In this document: piece after piece, positions 34,522 to 44,370 of the stretch
How the letters are laid out: each line of letters opens with the position of its first letter
How positions within the stretch are numbered: position 1 is the first letter of the stretch
Assembly: GCF_934424005.1 (NCBI RefSeq)
Contig: NZ_CAKRXI010000001.1
Span: 104,577-168,576 of the forward strand
Source of the DNA: an uncultured Blautia sp.
GTDB lineage: Bacteria > Bacillota > Clostridia > Lachnospirales > Lachnospiraceae
Length of the DNA: 64,000 nt
Direction of reading: 5' to 3'
Notes under the pieces: model-generated
What the model saw: only the letters and a program-made list of their open reading frames with translations
Databases searched by the model: none
What the model was told of the DNA's origin: nothing
Translations under genes and position numbers: made by a program

Positions 34522-35352
34522 ATGTCTGTTGATACACGAATATTATTTACTGATCTGGACGGTACGTTGCTGAATGACCGTAAGGAAGTGACGCCGGGAA
34601 ACCAGGCGGCAATTGATGAAGCTCTGGCATGTGGACATAAGATCGTAGTCTGCACAGGACGTCCTCTGGCGAGTGCACGTGTCTGTGCGGCAAAAGCCGG
34701 ACTGGATAAAGAAGGATGTTATGTGATCTGTTTTAACGGAGGACAGATCTATGATCCATATCATGAAAAGACCGTTTACGGTAAAACCTTCGCAAAGGAA
34801 ACTGCGGTAAAAATCATCGGGGAAGCTATGAAGCGTGATCTGCATATTCAGAGTTACTCAGATACACATATTCTTTCTGCCAGGGATACGGAAGAACTTC
34901 ACAGATATGCAAAGATCAATCAGCTGCCCTACAAGGTTGTAGAATGTGCGGCAGATGTTGTGCCGGAAGATCCATATAAACTGATCGCGATCACACCGGC
35001 AGAACAAAAAGAGAAAAATATTCGTTTTCAAAAAGAAGTGATTTCGCAGTATGCAGGAGAGGTGCACAGCTTTTTCTCCAATGACTGTTATCAGGAAATC
35101 GTGCCGGAGGGAATATCCAAGGGATTTGCGGTTCGATGGTTCTGCGATTATCTGGGAATCCCGATCGAGAATTCTGTGGCAGCAGGAGATGCACAGAATG
35201 ATGTCGAGATGTTGAAAGCGGCCCATGTGGGTGCTGTTATGTGTAATGCATTTCCAGGGATTGCAGAATATGGAAACTATGTGACGGAACACGATAATAA
35301 CCATGACGGAGTGGCGGAGATCATTCATAAATTTATACTGAAAGATGCCTGA
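34522..35352 (+). CDS. Cof-type HAD phosphatase
   Basis: About 276-residue cytoplasmic sugar-phosphate-like phosphatase of the HAD IIB (Cof/YidA) family. Motif I FTDLDGTLLN (nucleophile Asp), motif II VCTGRP, motif III Lys in GISKGFAV and motif IV AAGDAQNDVEML. The ATG at 34522 is 9 bp after GGAGGA; an upstream in-frame ATG at 34504 is the alternative. Substrate not predictable. Confidence 0.9.
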   Translation: MSVDTRILFTDLDGTLLNDRKEVTPGNQAAIDEALACGHKIVVCTGRPLASARVCAAKAGLDKEGCYVICFNGGQIYDPYHEKTVYGKTFAKETAVKIIGEAMKRDLHIQSYSDTHILSARDTEELHRYAKINQLPYKVVECAADVVPEDPYKLIAITPAEQKEKNIRFQKEVISQYAGEVHSFFSNDCYQEIVPEGISKGFAVRWFCDYLGIPIENSVAAGDAQNDVEMLKAAHVGAVMCNAFPGIAEYGNYVTEHDNNHDGVAEIIHKFILKDA

Positions 35353-35514
35353 GAGCTCAAAGCAGATGATATCATTGCAATTCAGAAATGATCCCCGGGG
35401 GGAACTGTAAGCAGGATATCGGATTTATGGGGATATAGACTTTTTTACACATGTGTGATAAGATTGAATAAGTATGAAATCTAATAAAATAACGAAATGG
35501 AGAACTATAGAGAA

Positions 35515-36612
35515 ATGAAACTTGGAATTGTAGGACTGCCAAATGTAGGAAAAAGTACGCTGTTTAATTCACTGACAAAAGCCGGAGCAGAATCTGCCAA
35601 TTATCCGTTCTGTACCATTGATCCGAATGTTGGGGTTGTTACTGTACCGGATGAGAGACTGAAACTTCTGGGAGATTTTTATCACTCAAAGAAAGTAACA
35701 CCGGCAGTGATCGAATTCGTTGATATCGCCGGACTTGTAAAAGGCGCTTCCAAAGGTGAGGGACTTGGAAACCAGTTCCTGGCAAACATCCGAGAAGTAG
35801 ACGCGATCGTACATGTTGTACGCTGCTTTGAAGATCCGAATGTCATTCATGTAGACGGAAGCATTGATCCGCTCAGAGATATTGAGACGATCAATCTGGA
35901 ACTGATCTTCTCTGATATTGAGATTCTGGAACGTCGAATTGCCAAAGTGACCAAAACAGCCCGTATGGACAAAGAGGCTGCAAAAGAACTGGATTTCCTT
36001 CAGAGAGTGAAGAAGCATCTGGAAGATGGCAATATGGCAATCACTATGGAGCTTGAAAATGAAGATGAAGAAGCATGGATGGGAACCTATAATCTCCTTA
36101 CCTGGAAACCGGTCATTTATGCTGCCAATGTAAGTGAGGACGATCTTGCAGATGACGGAGAATCCAATGCTCATGTACAGGCTGTACGTAAATACGCAGC
36201 AGAGCAGAAGAGCGAAGTATTTGTGATCTGTGCAGAAATTGAGGAAGAAATTTCTGAACTTGATGATGATGAGAAAAAAATGTTCCTCGAAGATCTGGGA
36301 CTGAAAGAGTCCGGCCTTGAGAAACTGGTAAGAGCAAGTTACAGACTTCTGGGACTGATGAGTTTCCTGACATCAGGAGAAGATGAGACACGTGCATGGA
36401 CGATCAAGATTGGAACAAAGGCACCACAGGCGGCTGGTAAGATCCATACAGACTTTGAAAGAGGATTTATCAAAGCAGAGGTTGTGAATTATCAGGATCT
36501 TCTGGACTGTGGTTCTTATGCAGGTGCAAGAGAAAAAGGACTTGTCCGCATGGAAGGTAAAGAATACATCGTACAGGATGGAGATGTGATCCTGTTCAGA
36601 TTCAATGTATAA
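35515..36612 (+). CDS. ychF: Redox-regulated ATPase YchF (Ola1 family)
   Basis: 365-residue Obg-family P-loop protein that prefers ATP. G1 [12 protein letters not shown]3-like [20 protein letters not shown], the nonstandard G4 NVSEDDLAD, and a C-terminal TGS domain ending [10 protein letters not shown]. The frame opens at 35497, but [10 protein letters not shown] is the standard N-terminus. Monocistronic in appearance. Confidence 0.96.
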   Translation: MKLGIVGLPNVGKSTLFNSLTKAGAESANYPFCTIDPNVGVVTVPDERLKLLGDFYHSKKVTPAVIEFVDIAGLVKGASKGEGLGNQFLANIREVDAIVHVVRCFEDPNVIHVDGSIDPLRDIETINLELIFSDIEILERRIAKVTKTARMDKEAAKELDFLQRVKKHLEDGNMAITMELENEDEEAWMGTYNLLTWKPVIYAANVSEDDLADDGESNAHVQAVRKYAAEQKSEVFVICAEIEEEISELDDDEKKMFLEDLGLKESGLEKLVRASYRLLGLMSFLTSGEDETRAWTIKIGTKAPQAAGKIHTDFERGFIKAEVVNYQDLLDCGSYAGAREKGLVRMEGKEYIVQDGDVILFRFNV

Positions 36613-36688
36613 AAATCGATAGCCTTAAATGTATATCGTTTTCTGTACAACATATCCGATAATACGAAGCATATGATGAAGGGGTTTT

Positions 36689-37918
36689 ATGGAGATAACA
36701 GTAAGATTTCCGAATCTGGGGTTTTTGTTTGAATATGAGGACAGGACTTTTTCTGTTCTTGGATTTGATATCACAATATATGGGATACTGATGGCTGTAA
36801 GTCTGCTTATTGGGCTGGGGATGATTCTTCTCTGCGCCAGATGGCAGAAATTGAATCTGAATCTCTGCCTGGGAGCGTCAATCTCGGCATTGGTCGGTGG
36901 AGTGATCGGAGGCAGGCTTTATTACATTGCTTTTTCATGGAGTCAGTTCAGTGGCAAATCCTGGAAGATCCTGTGTGATATACGCAGTGGTGGTATGTCT
37001 GTTTATGGTGCAATTCTGGGAGGCGCGCTTGTGGCAGCCCTGTTCTGCCGGCTCAGCAGAACGTCATTCTGGAAAATGGCAGATATTGTATGTATGGGAT
37101 TGCTCAGCGGACAGATAATAGGTGTATGGGGAAACTTTTTTAACAGAGAGGCTTTTGGCGAGTACACAGACAGTCTGTTTGCAATGGGACTTCCGATGGA
37201 TTCCGTACAGAAGAGTGCAGTGACAAAGCTGATGAAACAGCATCTGGTAACTTTCAGAGATATGGATTACATTCAGGTGCATCCACTGTTTTTCTATGAA
37301 AGTATCTGGTGTCTGCTGCTTCTTCTGATCTTGCTGCTTTACACCTGGAGAAAAAAATTTGAAGGTGAGATCTTTCTCAGATATCTTGCAGGATACGGGC
37401 TGGGCAAGTGTGTGATCGAGTGGCTTCGCACGGATAAACTGTATATTCCGAAGACAAAGATACCGGTTTCCCTGCTTGTGTCTGCAGCACTTTTTTTGAT
37501 CTGTGGTATTGTTGCGACAGTGCGAAGGATTCTTTCAAAGAAACGAGAGAAGGTCAGCAGACGCAGGAGAGAGGAGCGTAATGCCGCAGAAGAGAAAAAT
37601 GATGGCAGCAGACTGGAAGACATTCATAACTTTGAGAATGTACAGGATGAGTTCAGGGACATTTTTGAAGAACTGGATAGATTGGGAAAGACGGTGGCTG
37701 AAGAAGATACGGAATCAAATGAGCCGGAAGATTCAAAATCCGCGGAAACTGCAGAAACGACAGAAACGGAAGTTTCAGAGTCTGTCGAAGTTACGGAAGC
37801 AGCGGAAGATCCGGCGCCTGCAGAGACTGCTGAATCAGAGAATAAGGGAGCGGAGGGATCTGCCGAATCAGCTGAGACTGAGCCAGAGGCTGGATCGGAT
37901 GATCGCGAAGATGTATAA
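36689..37918 (+). CDS. lgt: Prolipoprotein diacylglyceryl transferase with acidic C-terminal extension
   Basis: 409-residue membrane enzyme that lipidates the lipobox cysteine of lipoproteins. The Lgt core (about residues 1-280) has six to seven membrane segments and the signatures GGRLYYI, GVWGNFFNREAFGEYTD and VHPLFFYESIW. Residues about 285-409 are an extra tail: a basic patch (SRRRREER) then about 80 residues rich in Glu, Ala, Ser and Thr. Typical Lgt proteins end soon after the last helix. The tail is predicted cytoplasmic if the topology is standard. GAAGGGG lies before the ATG. Confidence 0.92.
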   Translation: MEITVRFPNLGFLFEYEDRTFSVLGFDITIYGILMAVSLLIGLGMILLCARWQKLNLNLCLGASISALVGGVIGGRLYYIAFSWSQFSGKSWKILCDIRSGGMSVYGAILGGALVAALFCRLSRTSFWKMADIVCMGLLSGQIIGVWGNFFNREAFGEYTDSLFAMGLPMDSVQKSAVTKLMKQHLVTFRDMDYIQVHPLFFYESIWCLLLLLILLLYTWRKKFEGEIFLRYLAGYGLGKCVIEWLRTDKLYIPKTKIPVSLLVSAALFLICGIVATVRRILSKKREKVSRRRREERNAAEEKNDGSRLEDIHNFENVQDEFRDIFEELDRLGKTVAEEDTESNEPEDSKSAETAETTETEVSESVEVTEAAEDPAPAETAESENKGAEGSAESAETEPEAGSDDREDV

Positions 37919-37975
37919 GTAAGAAATTATTCGCATACAAAAATGTATATGTGACAGAGTTAAAGGGGGTTCTCC

Positions 37976-38001
37976 AAAGGGAGGATCCCTTTCCGCTTTT
38001 T
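37976..38001 (+). terminator. Putative intrinsic terminator after lgt
   Basis: AAAGGGA (37976-37982) pairs with TCCCTTT (37986-37992) and is followed by CCGC and five T's. The rest of the 340-bp gap before mraZ contains the promoter and MraZ boxes. Confidence 0.55.
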
Positions 38002-38106
38002 AAACAACTTTGAAAATTAGAAAATCTTCTGTAATACTCTCGTAAAATATGGTAATTTTACGCCTAAAATGTATAAAATTGTTCAGAAAAAAACTACGAT
38101 TCCCAC

Positions 38107-38135
38107 TTGTATTTTCAAGGTAAATAGGTTAGAAT
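38107..38135 (+). promoter_or_regulatory. Sigma-A promoter of the dcw cluster
   Basis: -35 TTGTAT (38107-38112), 17-bp spacer, -10 TAGAAT (38130-38135). The predicted start point, near 38142, falls right at the MraZ boxes. Confidence 0.75.
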
Positions 38136-38142
38136 GGCTTTA

Positions 38143-38170
38143 TAAGTGGTAGAAAGTGGTGAATAGTGGT
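38143..38170 (+). promoter_or_regulatory. MraZ operator: three direct repeats with 10-bp period
   Basis: AGTGGT occurs at 38145-38150, 38155-38160 and 38165-38170, each preceded by A/T-rich bases (TA, AA, AT). This matches the tandem boxes bound by MraZ upstream of its own operon in other bacteria and implies autorepression of the cluster. Confidence 0.85.
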
Positions 38171-38259
38171 GGCGAATGGAGGGAATGTGGCATATTTATC
38201 CATTTCCGCCGGCAGATACGAAGGGGAGAATCGTATCTCACGAGAGTAGGTGAGTTTAT

Positions 38260-38691
38260 ATGTTCATGGGCGAATACAATCATACAATCGACGCGAAGGG
38301 GCGTCTGATCATCCCTTCCAAATTCAGAGAACTCCTGGGAGAAGAGTTTGTTCTGACCAAGGGACTTGATGGTTGTCTCTCTATTTATCCTATGGATGAA
38401 TGGAATGCCTTTGAAGAAAAACTCAGAGCCTTACCACTTACAAACAAAAATGCCAGAACCTTCACACGTTTCTTTGTGGCAGGTGCAACAAACTGTGAAC
38501 TGGACAAGCAGGGGAGAATTCTTGTACCGCAGACGTTACGGGAATTCGCTGGTCTGGAAAAAGACGTTGTACTCACTGGAAACCTCAACAGAATTGAGGT
38601 GTGGAGCAAAGAGAAGTGGAGCGAGAATTGTGATTATGATGATATGGACAGTATTGCAGAGGGTATGCAGGACATGGGTATCATCATCTAA
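38260..38691 (+). CDS. mraZ: Transcriptional regulator MraZ
   Basis: 143-residue AbrB-like double-SpoVT fold protein that forms rings and represses the dcw operon. The N-terminal [22 protein letters not shown] and second-half [16 protein letters not shown] copies of the DKQGR motif are clear. It is the first gene of the cluster and is preceded by its own operator repeats. AGGTGAG precedes the ATG. Confidence 0.96.
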   Translation: MFMGEYNHTIDAKGRLIIPSKFRELLGEEFVLTKGLDGCLSIYPMDEWNAFEEKLRALPLTNKNARTFTRFFVAGATNCELDKQGRILVPQTLREFAGLEKDVVLTGNLNRIEVWSKEKWSENCDYDDMDSIAEGMQDMGIII

Positions 38692-38727
38692 ACATTACGC
38701 CGGAAAGAAATCCAACAGGAGACGGAT

Positions 38728-39669
38728 ATGGAATTTAAACACAAATCTGTATTACTGGAAGAGACCATCGATGGTTTAAGGGTAAAACCTGATGGTACTT
38801 ATGTGGATGGAACTCTGGGAGGAGCAGGGCACGCACAGGAAGTGTGCCGCAGACTTTCTGCCAAGGGGAGATTTATTGGCATAGATCAGGACCAAGATGC
38901 AATAGTTGCTGCGAGTGAACGGTTGTCCGCCTATGGCGACAGAGTTCAGATTATTCGCAGCAATTATTGTTACATGGCGAATGAGCTGAAGAACCTGGGA
39001 ATTCAGAAAGTTGATGGAATTGTTCTGGACCTGGGAGTTTCGTCTTATCAGTTAGACAATGAAGAGCGTGGATTTACCTATCGTGTGGATGCACCGCTTG
39101 ATATGAGAATGGACCAGAGACAGAGCCGCACAGCTGCGGATATTGTGAATGGTTATGACGAAAGAGAACTGTACCGTATCATTCGTGACTACGGTGAAGA
39201 TAAATTTGCAAAAAATATTGCAAAACATATTGTGGCTGCGAGAGCCAAAGCACCGATTCAGACAACCGGAGAACTGACCGAGATCATTCGGCAGTCGATT
39301 CCGATGAAGATCCAGGCAACTGGAGGTCATCCTGCGAAGAGAACTTTTCAGGCAATCCGAATTGAACTGAACCGGGAACTTGATGTTCTGAGAGAATCAC
39401 TGGATGGGATGATCGATCTTCTGGGTGATGGCGGAAGAATCTGTATTATTACCTTTCATTCCCTTGAGGACAGGATTGTAAAAACAATTTTCCGAAAAAA
39501 TGAAAATCCATGTACCTGTCCACCGGATTTCCCGGTATGTGTATGTGGCAAGAAATCCAAAGGAAAAGTGATCACAAGAAAACCGATTCTGCCAAGTGAG
39601 ACAGAAATGGAAGAGAATCCGAGATCTAAGAGTGCAAAACTCAGAATCTTTGAAAGAAGATATCTTTAA
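38728..39669 (+). CDS. rsmH: 16S rRNA (cytosine-1402-N4)-methyltransferase RsmH
   Basis: 313-residue SAM-dependent methyltransferase (MraW). Motifs: [12 protein letters not shown] for SAM binding, [35 protein letters not shown] and [12 protein letters not shown]. Second gene of the dcw cluster as in most bacteria. AGGAG precedes the ATG. Confidence 0.97.
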   Translation: MEFKHKSVLLEETIDGLRVKPDGTYVDGTLGGAGHAQEVCRRLSAKGRFIGIDQDQDAIVAASERLSAYGDRVQIIRSNYCYMANELKNLGIQKVDGIVLDLGVSSYQLDNEERGFTYRVDAPLDMRMDQRQSRTAADIVNGYDERELYRIIRDYGEDKFAKNIAKHIVAARAKAPIQTTGELTEIIRQSIPMKIQATGGHPAKRTFQAIRIELNRELDVLRESLDGMIDLLGDGGRICIITFHSLEDRIVKTIFRKNENPCTCPPDFPVCVCGKKSKGKVITRKPILPSETEMEENPRSKSAKLRIFERRYL

Positions 39670-39702
39670 TTAAGTATAGAAGTAGAAAGTTGTGAGATGT
39701 AG

Positions 39703-40266
39703 ATGGAGAGGACGAACAGAGCAGTCACATCCAGAAAAAACAGAACAAATGCCAGAAATGCCCGTGGAATGTATGTGGATGGGAATGCGGTGCGAAGACT
39801 GCAGGAAGTTCCTGCGAGACCGTATCAGGCTCCTGGAGTGCAGACCGCGCGGCGAGTTCGTGAAAATATGCCGGAGAGACCGGCAGCTCAACCGAGACAG
39901 CTCAGTCGGGAAGCACAGAGAAACAGAGAAAAAGCAAAGAGCATGGGACGCGGTTTTGTGGTGTTCCTTGCAGTGGTAAGCGTTGCCGTACTTTTTTGCT
40001 GTGTCAATTATCTTCAGCTGAAATCGGAGCTGACAGGTAAGATAAAAACAGTTGCTTCTCTGGAAACAGAACTGTCACAGATTAAAGAAGACAACAATGC
40101 ATATGAGAGTCAGGTAACTTCAGATGTGGATCTGAATACGATCAAGAAGCTTGCCATAGGGCGTCTGGGAATGAATTATCCGAAAGATGACCAGAAAAAG
40201 ACTTATACTATGCCGAGTAACAGTTATGTAAGACAGTATCAGGAAGTTCCTGAGTCCAAGAGGTGA
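39703..40266 (+). CDS. ftsL: Cell division protein FtsL-like
   Basis: 187 residues: a long, basic, Arg-rich cytoplasmic N-terminus (about 1-85), one transmembrane helix (VVFLAVVSVAVLFCCVNYL, about 86-106) and an extracytoplasmic coiled-coil (KIKTVASLETELSQIKED). This is the FtsL/DivIC pattern, and the position between rsmH and ftsI fits. The unstructured N-terminus is longer than in Bacillus FtsL. The ribosome binding site is weak, so the exact start is less certain. Confidence 0.85.
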   Translation: MERTNRAVTSRKNRTNARNARGMYVDGNAVRRLQEVPARPYQAPGVQTARRVRENMPERPAAQPRQLSREAQRNREKAKSMGRGFVVFLAVVSVAVLFCCVNYLQLKSELTGKIKTVASLETELSQIKEDNNAYESQVTSDVDLNTIKKLAIGRLGMNYPKDDQKKTYTMPSNSYVRQYQEVPESKR

Positions 40267-40273
40267 TAGATCA

Positions 40274-42514
40274 TTGAGCAATACCAATACGAGGAATCGA
40301 AGAAAACCTCAGAAAAAAATTAATCACAAAATGAGAGGAAAGCTAGTAGGACTATTCGCTGTAGTGCTGCTAGCTTTAGTTGGTTTACTGGGCAGAATTA
40401 CTTATATTAATGCTACCAGTGGCAAAAAATACAAAAAACAGGTTCTGACACAGGCACAGCAGAAGTATCAGAGCAGTACTCTTCCGGCGAAAAGAGGCGA
40501 TATTTATGATCGTAACGGGAATATCCTGGCGACAAGCCAGAAAGTGTATTCTGTGATCCTTGACTGTAAGACCGTCAACTCTGATGAAAAATATGTAGAA
40601 CCAACAGTAAGAGCACTGACAGACGTGCTGGGACTTGATGAAGACAAGATTCGGTCGATCCTTTCCGCCGAGAATACAAAGAACAGCCAGTATCAGATCC
40701 TGAAGAAGCAGCTCTCCATGGATGAGAAAAAAGCTTTTGAAGATTATGAATCTCCGGCTGAAGACAGCGAGCTGTCAGATGCACAGAAAGCAGAGCGGGC
40801 AAATATAAAAGGGGTATGGTTTGAAGAAGATTATCTGAGAAGTTATCCATTTAATGAGCTTGCAAATGATGCGATTGGATTTACACTTTCCAGAGATACG
40901 GCGGACGTAGGGCTGGAGAGTTATTATAACAGTACGTTGATGGGGGCAGATGGCCGTCAGTATGGATATATCAATGACAATGCAGATGTGGAACAGACAA
41001 TCATCGATCCGAAAGACGGACAGAGTATTGTAACAACCTTGGATGTGGGTGTACAGCAGATTGTTGAAAAATATGTTAATGGATTTAAAGAAGCCATGGG
41101 AGCAAAAAATATCGGTGTGATCGCAATGAAGCCATCTACCGGTGAGATCGTTGCCATGGATGGCGGGGACCGCTATGATCTGAATGATCCGCGAGATCTT
41201 TCCAGCAAGTATTCCGAAGAAGAAATTGAGGCAATGAGTGATGAAGATACAGTGACGGCATTGAATGCCATGTGGAGTAATTTCTGTGTTACTGAGACAT
41301 ATGAACCGGGATCTGTTGTGAAGCCGATCGTTATGGCGGGAGCACTGGAAAAGGGCAAGATTTCAGAAACAGATACTTTTGTCTGTGATGGTGGACAGAC
41401 GTTTGGTGCGAATGGAGATACGTATATCAAATGTGCGGTATGGCCGGATGCGCATGGCACAGAGGCACTGCGGGATGTTATTGCAAATTCCTGTAATGAT
41501 GCGATGATGCAGATCGCAGCAAAAATGGGAACAGAACAGTTCCTGAAGGCACAGACATTGTTCAACTTTGGAAGCCGCACGGGAATCGATCTTCCAAATG
41601 AGGGATCAGGTGTTATTCATACGGCAGATACCATGGGTGAAACAGAACTTGCCTGTTCTGCATTTGGACAGGGATTTACCTGTACGATGATCCAGGAGAT
41701 CAATGCAATGTGTTCTGTTATCAATGGAGGCTCCTATTATCAGCCTCATCTGGTAAGTGAGATCAAAGACAGCAGTGGTTCAACTGTAAAGAAATTTGAT
41801 CCGATTCTTATGAAACAGACAGTTTCTTCAGAGATATCAGCAGATATCCGTTCTTACATGCAGGCCAGCGTGCAGGAAGGTACCAGTGGTACATCCAAGG
41901 TACAGGGTTACAGTTCCGGTGGTAAAACAGGTACTGCCGAAAAACTTCCGCGAGGAAATGGTAAATATCTGGTTTCATTTATTACATTTGCTCCGGTAGA
42001 TGATCCGCAGATTCTGCTCTATGTAGTTGTGGATGAACCGAATACAGAGGAGCAGGCCGACAGTAAATATCCGCAGTATATCGCGCAGGGAATTCTGTCA
42101 GAACTTCTTCCGTATCTGAATGTTACTCCGGATGAATCTGAAGACGGCAGTGTTCCTGAGACAGAACTCTGGGAAGGATTTAAAGGCCACCTGGTAGATG
42201 TATCCGGAAGTAGTGTGGATGAACAGGGAAATCTGGTTGATGGCAGTGGAAACCGCGTGGATCTTGAAGGAAACCGTATTGATGAAAATGGCTATCTTTT
42301 AAATGACAACGGAGAACACAAGCTGGATGATAACGGAGAGTATATCATGTCCACACATCTGATCACGTCTTCTTCGGATTCAGGTACTACGTTGAAGGAA
42401 GCAATTTCAGATACCAATGTTCCTGCACCACCGGAAGAGGATGAATCGGACACTACAGAAAATAACGATATGGAAAGCGAAGGCATTACAAACGAAGAGG
42501 CCGGGCTTGACTAA
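40274..42514 (+). CDS. Division transpeptidase FtsI/SpoVD-type class B PBP
   Basis: 746-residue bitopic penicillin-binding protein. One N-terminal helix (about 22-45), a dimerisation domain, then a transpeptidase with SVVK (Ser347), SCN and KTG (Lys551). The start is a TTG 9 bp after AGAGGTG. No PASTA domain follows; instead the tail (about residues 625-746) has repeats such as DEQGNLVD, DGSGNRVD, DLEGNRID, DENGYLLN and DDNGEY, then an acidic end. It should form the septal synthase with an SEDS partner not encoded here. Confidence 0.92.
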   Translation: MSNTNTRNRRKPQKKINHKMRGKLVGLFAVVLLALVGLLGRITYINATSGKKYKKQVLTQAQQKYQSSTLPAKRGDIYDRNGNILATSQKVYSVILDCKTVNSDEKYVEPTVRALTDVLGLDEDKIRSILSAENTKNSQYQILKKQLSMDEKKAFEDYESPAEDSELSDAQKAERANIKGVWFEEDYLRSYPFNELANDAIGFTLSRDTADVGLESYYNSTLMGADGRQYGYINDNADVEQTIIDPKDGQSIVTTLDVGVQQIVEKYVNGFKEAMGAKNIGVIAMKPSTGEIVAMDGGDRYDLNDPRDLSSKYSEEEIEAMSDEDTVTALNAMWSNFCVTETYEPGSVVKPIVMAGALEKGKISETDTFVCDGGQTFGANGDTYIKCAVWPDAHGTEALRDVIANSCNDAMMQIAAKMGTEQFLKAQTLFNFGSRTGIDLPNEGSGVIHTADTMGETELACSAFGQGFTCTMIQEINAMCSVINGGSYYQPHLVSEIKDSSGSTVKKFDPILMKQTVSSEISADIRSYMQASVQEGTSGTSKVQGYSSGGKTGTAEKLPRGNGKYLVSFITFAPVDDPQILLYVVVDEPNTEEQADSKYPQYIAQGILSELLPYLNVTPDESEDGSVPETELWEGFKGHLVDVSGSSVDEQGNLVDGSGNRVDLEGNRIDENGYLLNDNGEHKLDDNGEYIMSTHLITSSSDSGTTLKEAISDTNVPAPPEEDESDTTENNDMESEGITNEEAGLD

Positions 42515-42533
42515 ATAAAGAGTCGTACACATC

Positions 42534-42586
42534 TCCTCCGGAGAACAGTCATATATTATTAAGACTGTTTTCCGGAGGATTTTTTT
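42534..42586 (+). terminator. Terminator whose 3' arm contains the next gene's ribosome binding site
   Basis: A 17-bp near-perfect stem (42534-42550 with 42563-42579) is followed by seven T's (42580-42586) and then directly by the ATG of the next PBP gene. GGAGGA in the 3' arm (42574-42579) is that gene's only Shine-Dalgarno, so the fold would both end transcription and mask translation. Confidence 0.9.
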
Positions 42587-44338
42587 ATGAAAAAAAATTA
42601 TACATTTCATAAAAGGAAAGTGTGGATCGTTTTCTTTTTGTGTCTGCTGCTGATCCTGTGTCTGATTGGCAGACTGATCTATCTTATGGGCTTTCGTTCG
42701 GATTATTATTATGAAAAAGCGGAGGATCTCCATGAGCGCGAAAGAGACATTAAGGCTGCACGTGGTGAAATTGTGGACGCAAAGGGAAAAGTGCTTGCTG
42801 CAAATAAAACAGTGTGTACGATTTCTGTAATTCACAGTCAGATAAAAGAACCGGAAAAAGTAATTGCTCTTCTGACAGAAAAACTGGGGATATCTGAGCA
42901 GACTGTACGGAAAAAAGTGGAAAAAGTTTCTTCTATAGAAAGAATACGTACAAATGTGGAGAAAGAAACAGGAGATGAAATTCGAAATGCAGGATTTGCG
43001 GGGATAAAAGTAGATGAAGATTACAGGCGTTATTATCCGATGGGGACACTCGCGTCGAAGGTGCTTGGGTTTACAGGCGGAGATAATCAGGGAATCATTG
43101 GACTGGAAGTGGAATATGATGATATTCTGAAAGGAAAATCCGGAAAAATCCTGACAACAACGGATGCGAGAGGGATTGAACTGGACGGAATCGGCGAAAA
43201 CAGAGAAGAACCACAAAAAGGCTATACACTGAGAATAAGTCTGGATGCAGATATACAGAAATATGTACAGCAGGCGGCACAGAAAGTGATGGAAGAAAAA
43301 CAGGCTGAAAGGGTTTCCATACTCCTTATGAATCCGCAGAATGGAGAAATCTATGCCTGTGTAAATGTTCCGGAATTTGATCTGAATGAGCCTTTTGATC
43401 TGAATTCAGACATGGATACAGAAGGAATGAGTGAAGAAAAAAAACAGGATCTTCTGAATCAGATGTGGAGAAATCCGTGTTTGAATGATACATATGAACC
43501 AGGATCGACTTTTAAGATCATTACGATGGCAGCCGGCCTTGCGGAAGGGGTAGTATCGCCTGAGGATTCTTTTTACTGCCCGGGATATAAGCTGGTGGAG
43601 GACCGGCGGATCCACTGTGCGAACCGAAGAGGCCATGGAGCACAGAATTTTGTGAAGGGCGCAGAAAATTCCTGTAATCCGGTATTTATTGAGGTGGGAT
43701 TGCGGCTCGGTGTGGATAAGTACTATCAGTATTTTCGACAGTTTGGACTGATGGAAAAGACAGGGATCGATCTTCCGGGAGAGGCGGGAACGATCATGCA
43801 CCAGAAAGAAAATATGGGAGAAGTGGAGCTTGCAACGGTATCCTTTGGACAGTCTTTTCAGATCACACCGCTCCGTCTGGCGACAACTGTGAGTTCTCTG
43901 ATCAATGGTGGAACGCAGATCACTCCTCATTTTGGAGTGGCGATTGAGTCATCAGATGGAGAAACAATAAAGGAATTGGAATATTCCAATGGCAGAAAGA
44001 TTCTGGATGGCGAGATTTCTGAGACTGTCCGGTATATCCTGGAACAGGTAGTTGCAGAAGGATCTGGGCGAAATGCAGCAGTGGAGGGATATCGGATCGG
44101 CGGAAAGACTGCAACATCACAGACGCTTCCCAGAAGTGCAAATCGCTATATTTCTTCGTTTCTGGGATTCGCACCGGCAAATGATCCGAAAGTTCTAGCA
44201 TTGTGTATTATCCATGATCCCCAGGGGATTTATTATGGAGGAACGATTGCAGCTCCAGTTGTGCGAAGTATCTTCGAAAATATACTCCCGTATCTGGGAG
44301 TTGATAAATCAGACGAAAAGCCTTATAATCAAACGTAA
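42587..44338 (+). CDS. Second class B penicillin-binding protein
   Basis: 583-residue bitopic PBP with an N-terminal helix (about 9-30), dimerisation domain and transpeptidase domain. Active-site motifs are STFK and SCN, but the third motif is KTA (Lys507-Thr-Ala) instead of KTG. It lacks PASTA domains and the repeat tail of its neighbour. Its ribosome binding site is embedded in a terminator hairpin, suggesting conditional expression. It may be a SpoVD-like or alternative septal enzyme; family assignment within class B is uncertain. Confidence 0.9.
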   Translation: MKKNYTFHKRKVWIVFFLCLLLILCLIGRLIYLMGFRSDYYYEKAEDLHERERDIKAARGEIVDAKGKVLAANKTVCTISVIHSQIKEPEKVIALLTEKLGISEQTVRKKVEKVSSIERIRTNVEKETGDEIRNAGFAGIKVDEDYRRYYPMGTLASKVLGFTGGDNQGIIGLEVEYDDILKGKSGKILTTTDARGIELDGIGENREEPQKGYTLRISLDADIQKYVQQAAQKVMEEKQAERVSILLMNPQNGEIYACVNVPEFDLNEPFDLNSDMDTEGMSEEKKQDLLNQMWRNPCLNDTYEPGSTFKIITMAAGLAEGVVSPEDSFYCPGYKLVEDRRIHCANRRGHGAQNFVKGAENSCNPVFIEVGLRLGVDKYYQYFRQFGLMEKTGIDLPGEAGTIMHQKENMGEVELATVSFGQSFQITPLRLATTVSSLINGGTQITPHFGVAIESSDGETIKELEYSNGRKILDGEISETVRYILEQVVAEGSGRNAAVEGYRIGGKTATSQTLPRSANRYISSFLGFAPANDPKVLALCIIHDPQGIYYGGTIAAPVVRSIFENILPYLGVDKSDEKPYNQT

Positions 44339-44370
44339 TAAAAAACGAAAGAATGATAAGAGGTGTGAGG

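Noticed and set aside
42407..43216. Minus-strand 269-codon frame across the PBP genes
   Set aside because: Lies opposite two intact PBP genes and their terminator; the Phe/Ile/His-rich translation is typical of a shadow.
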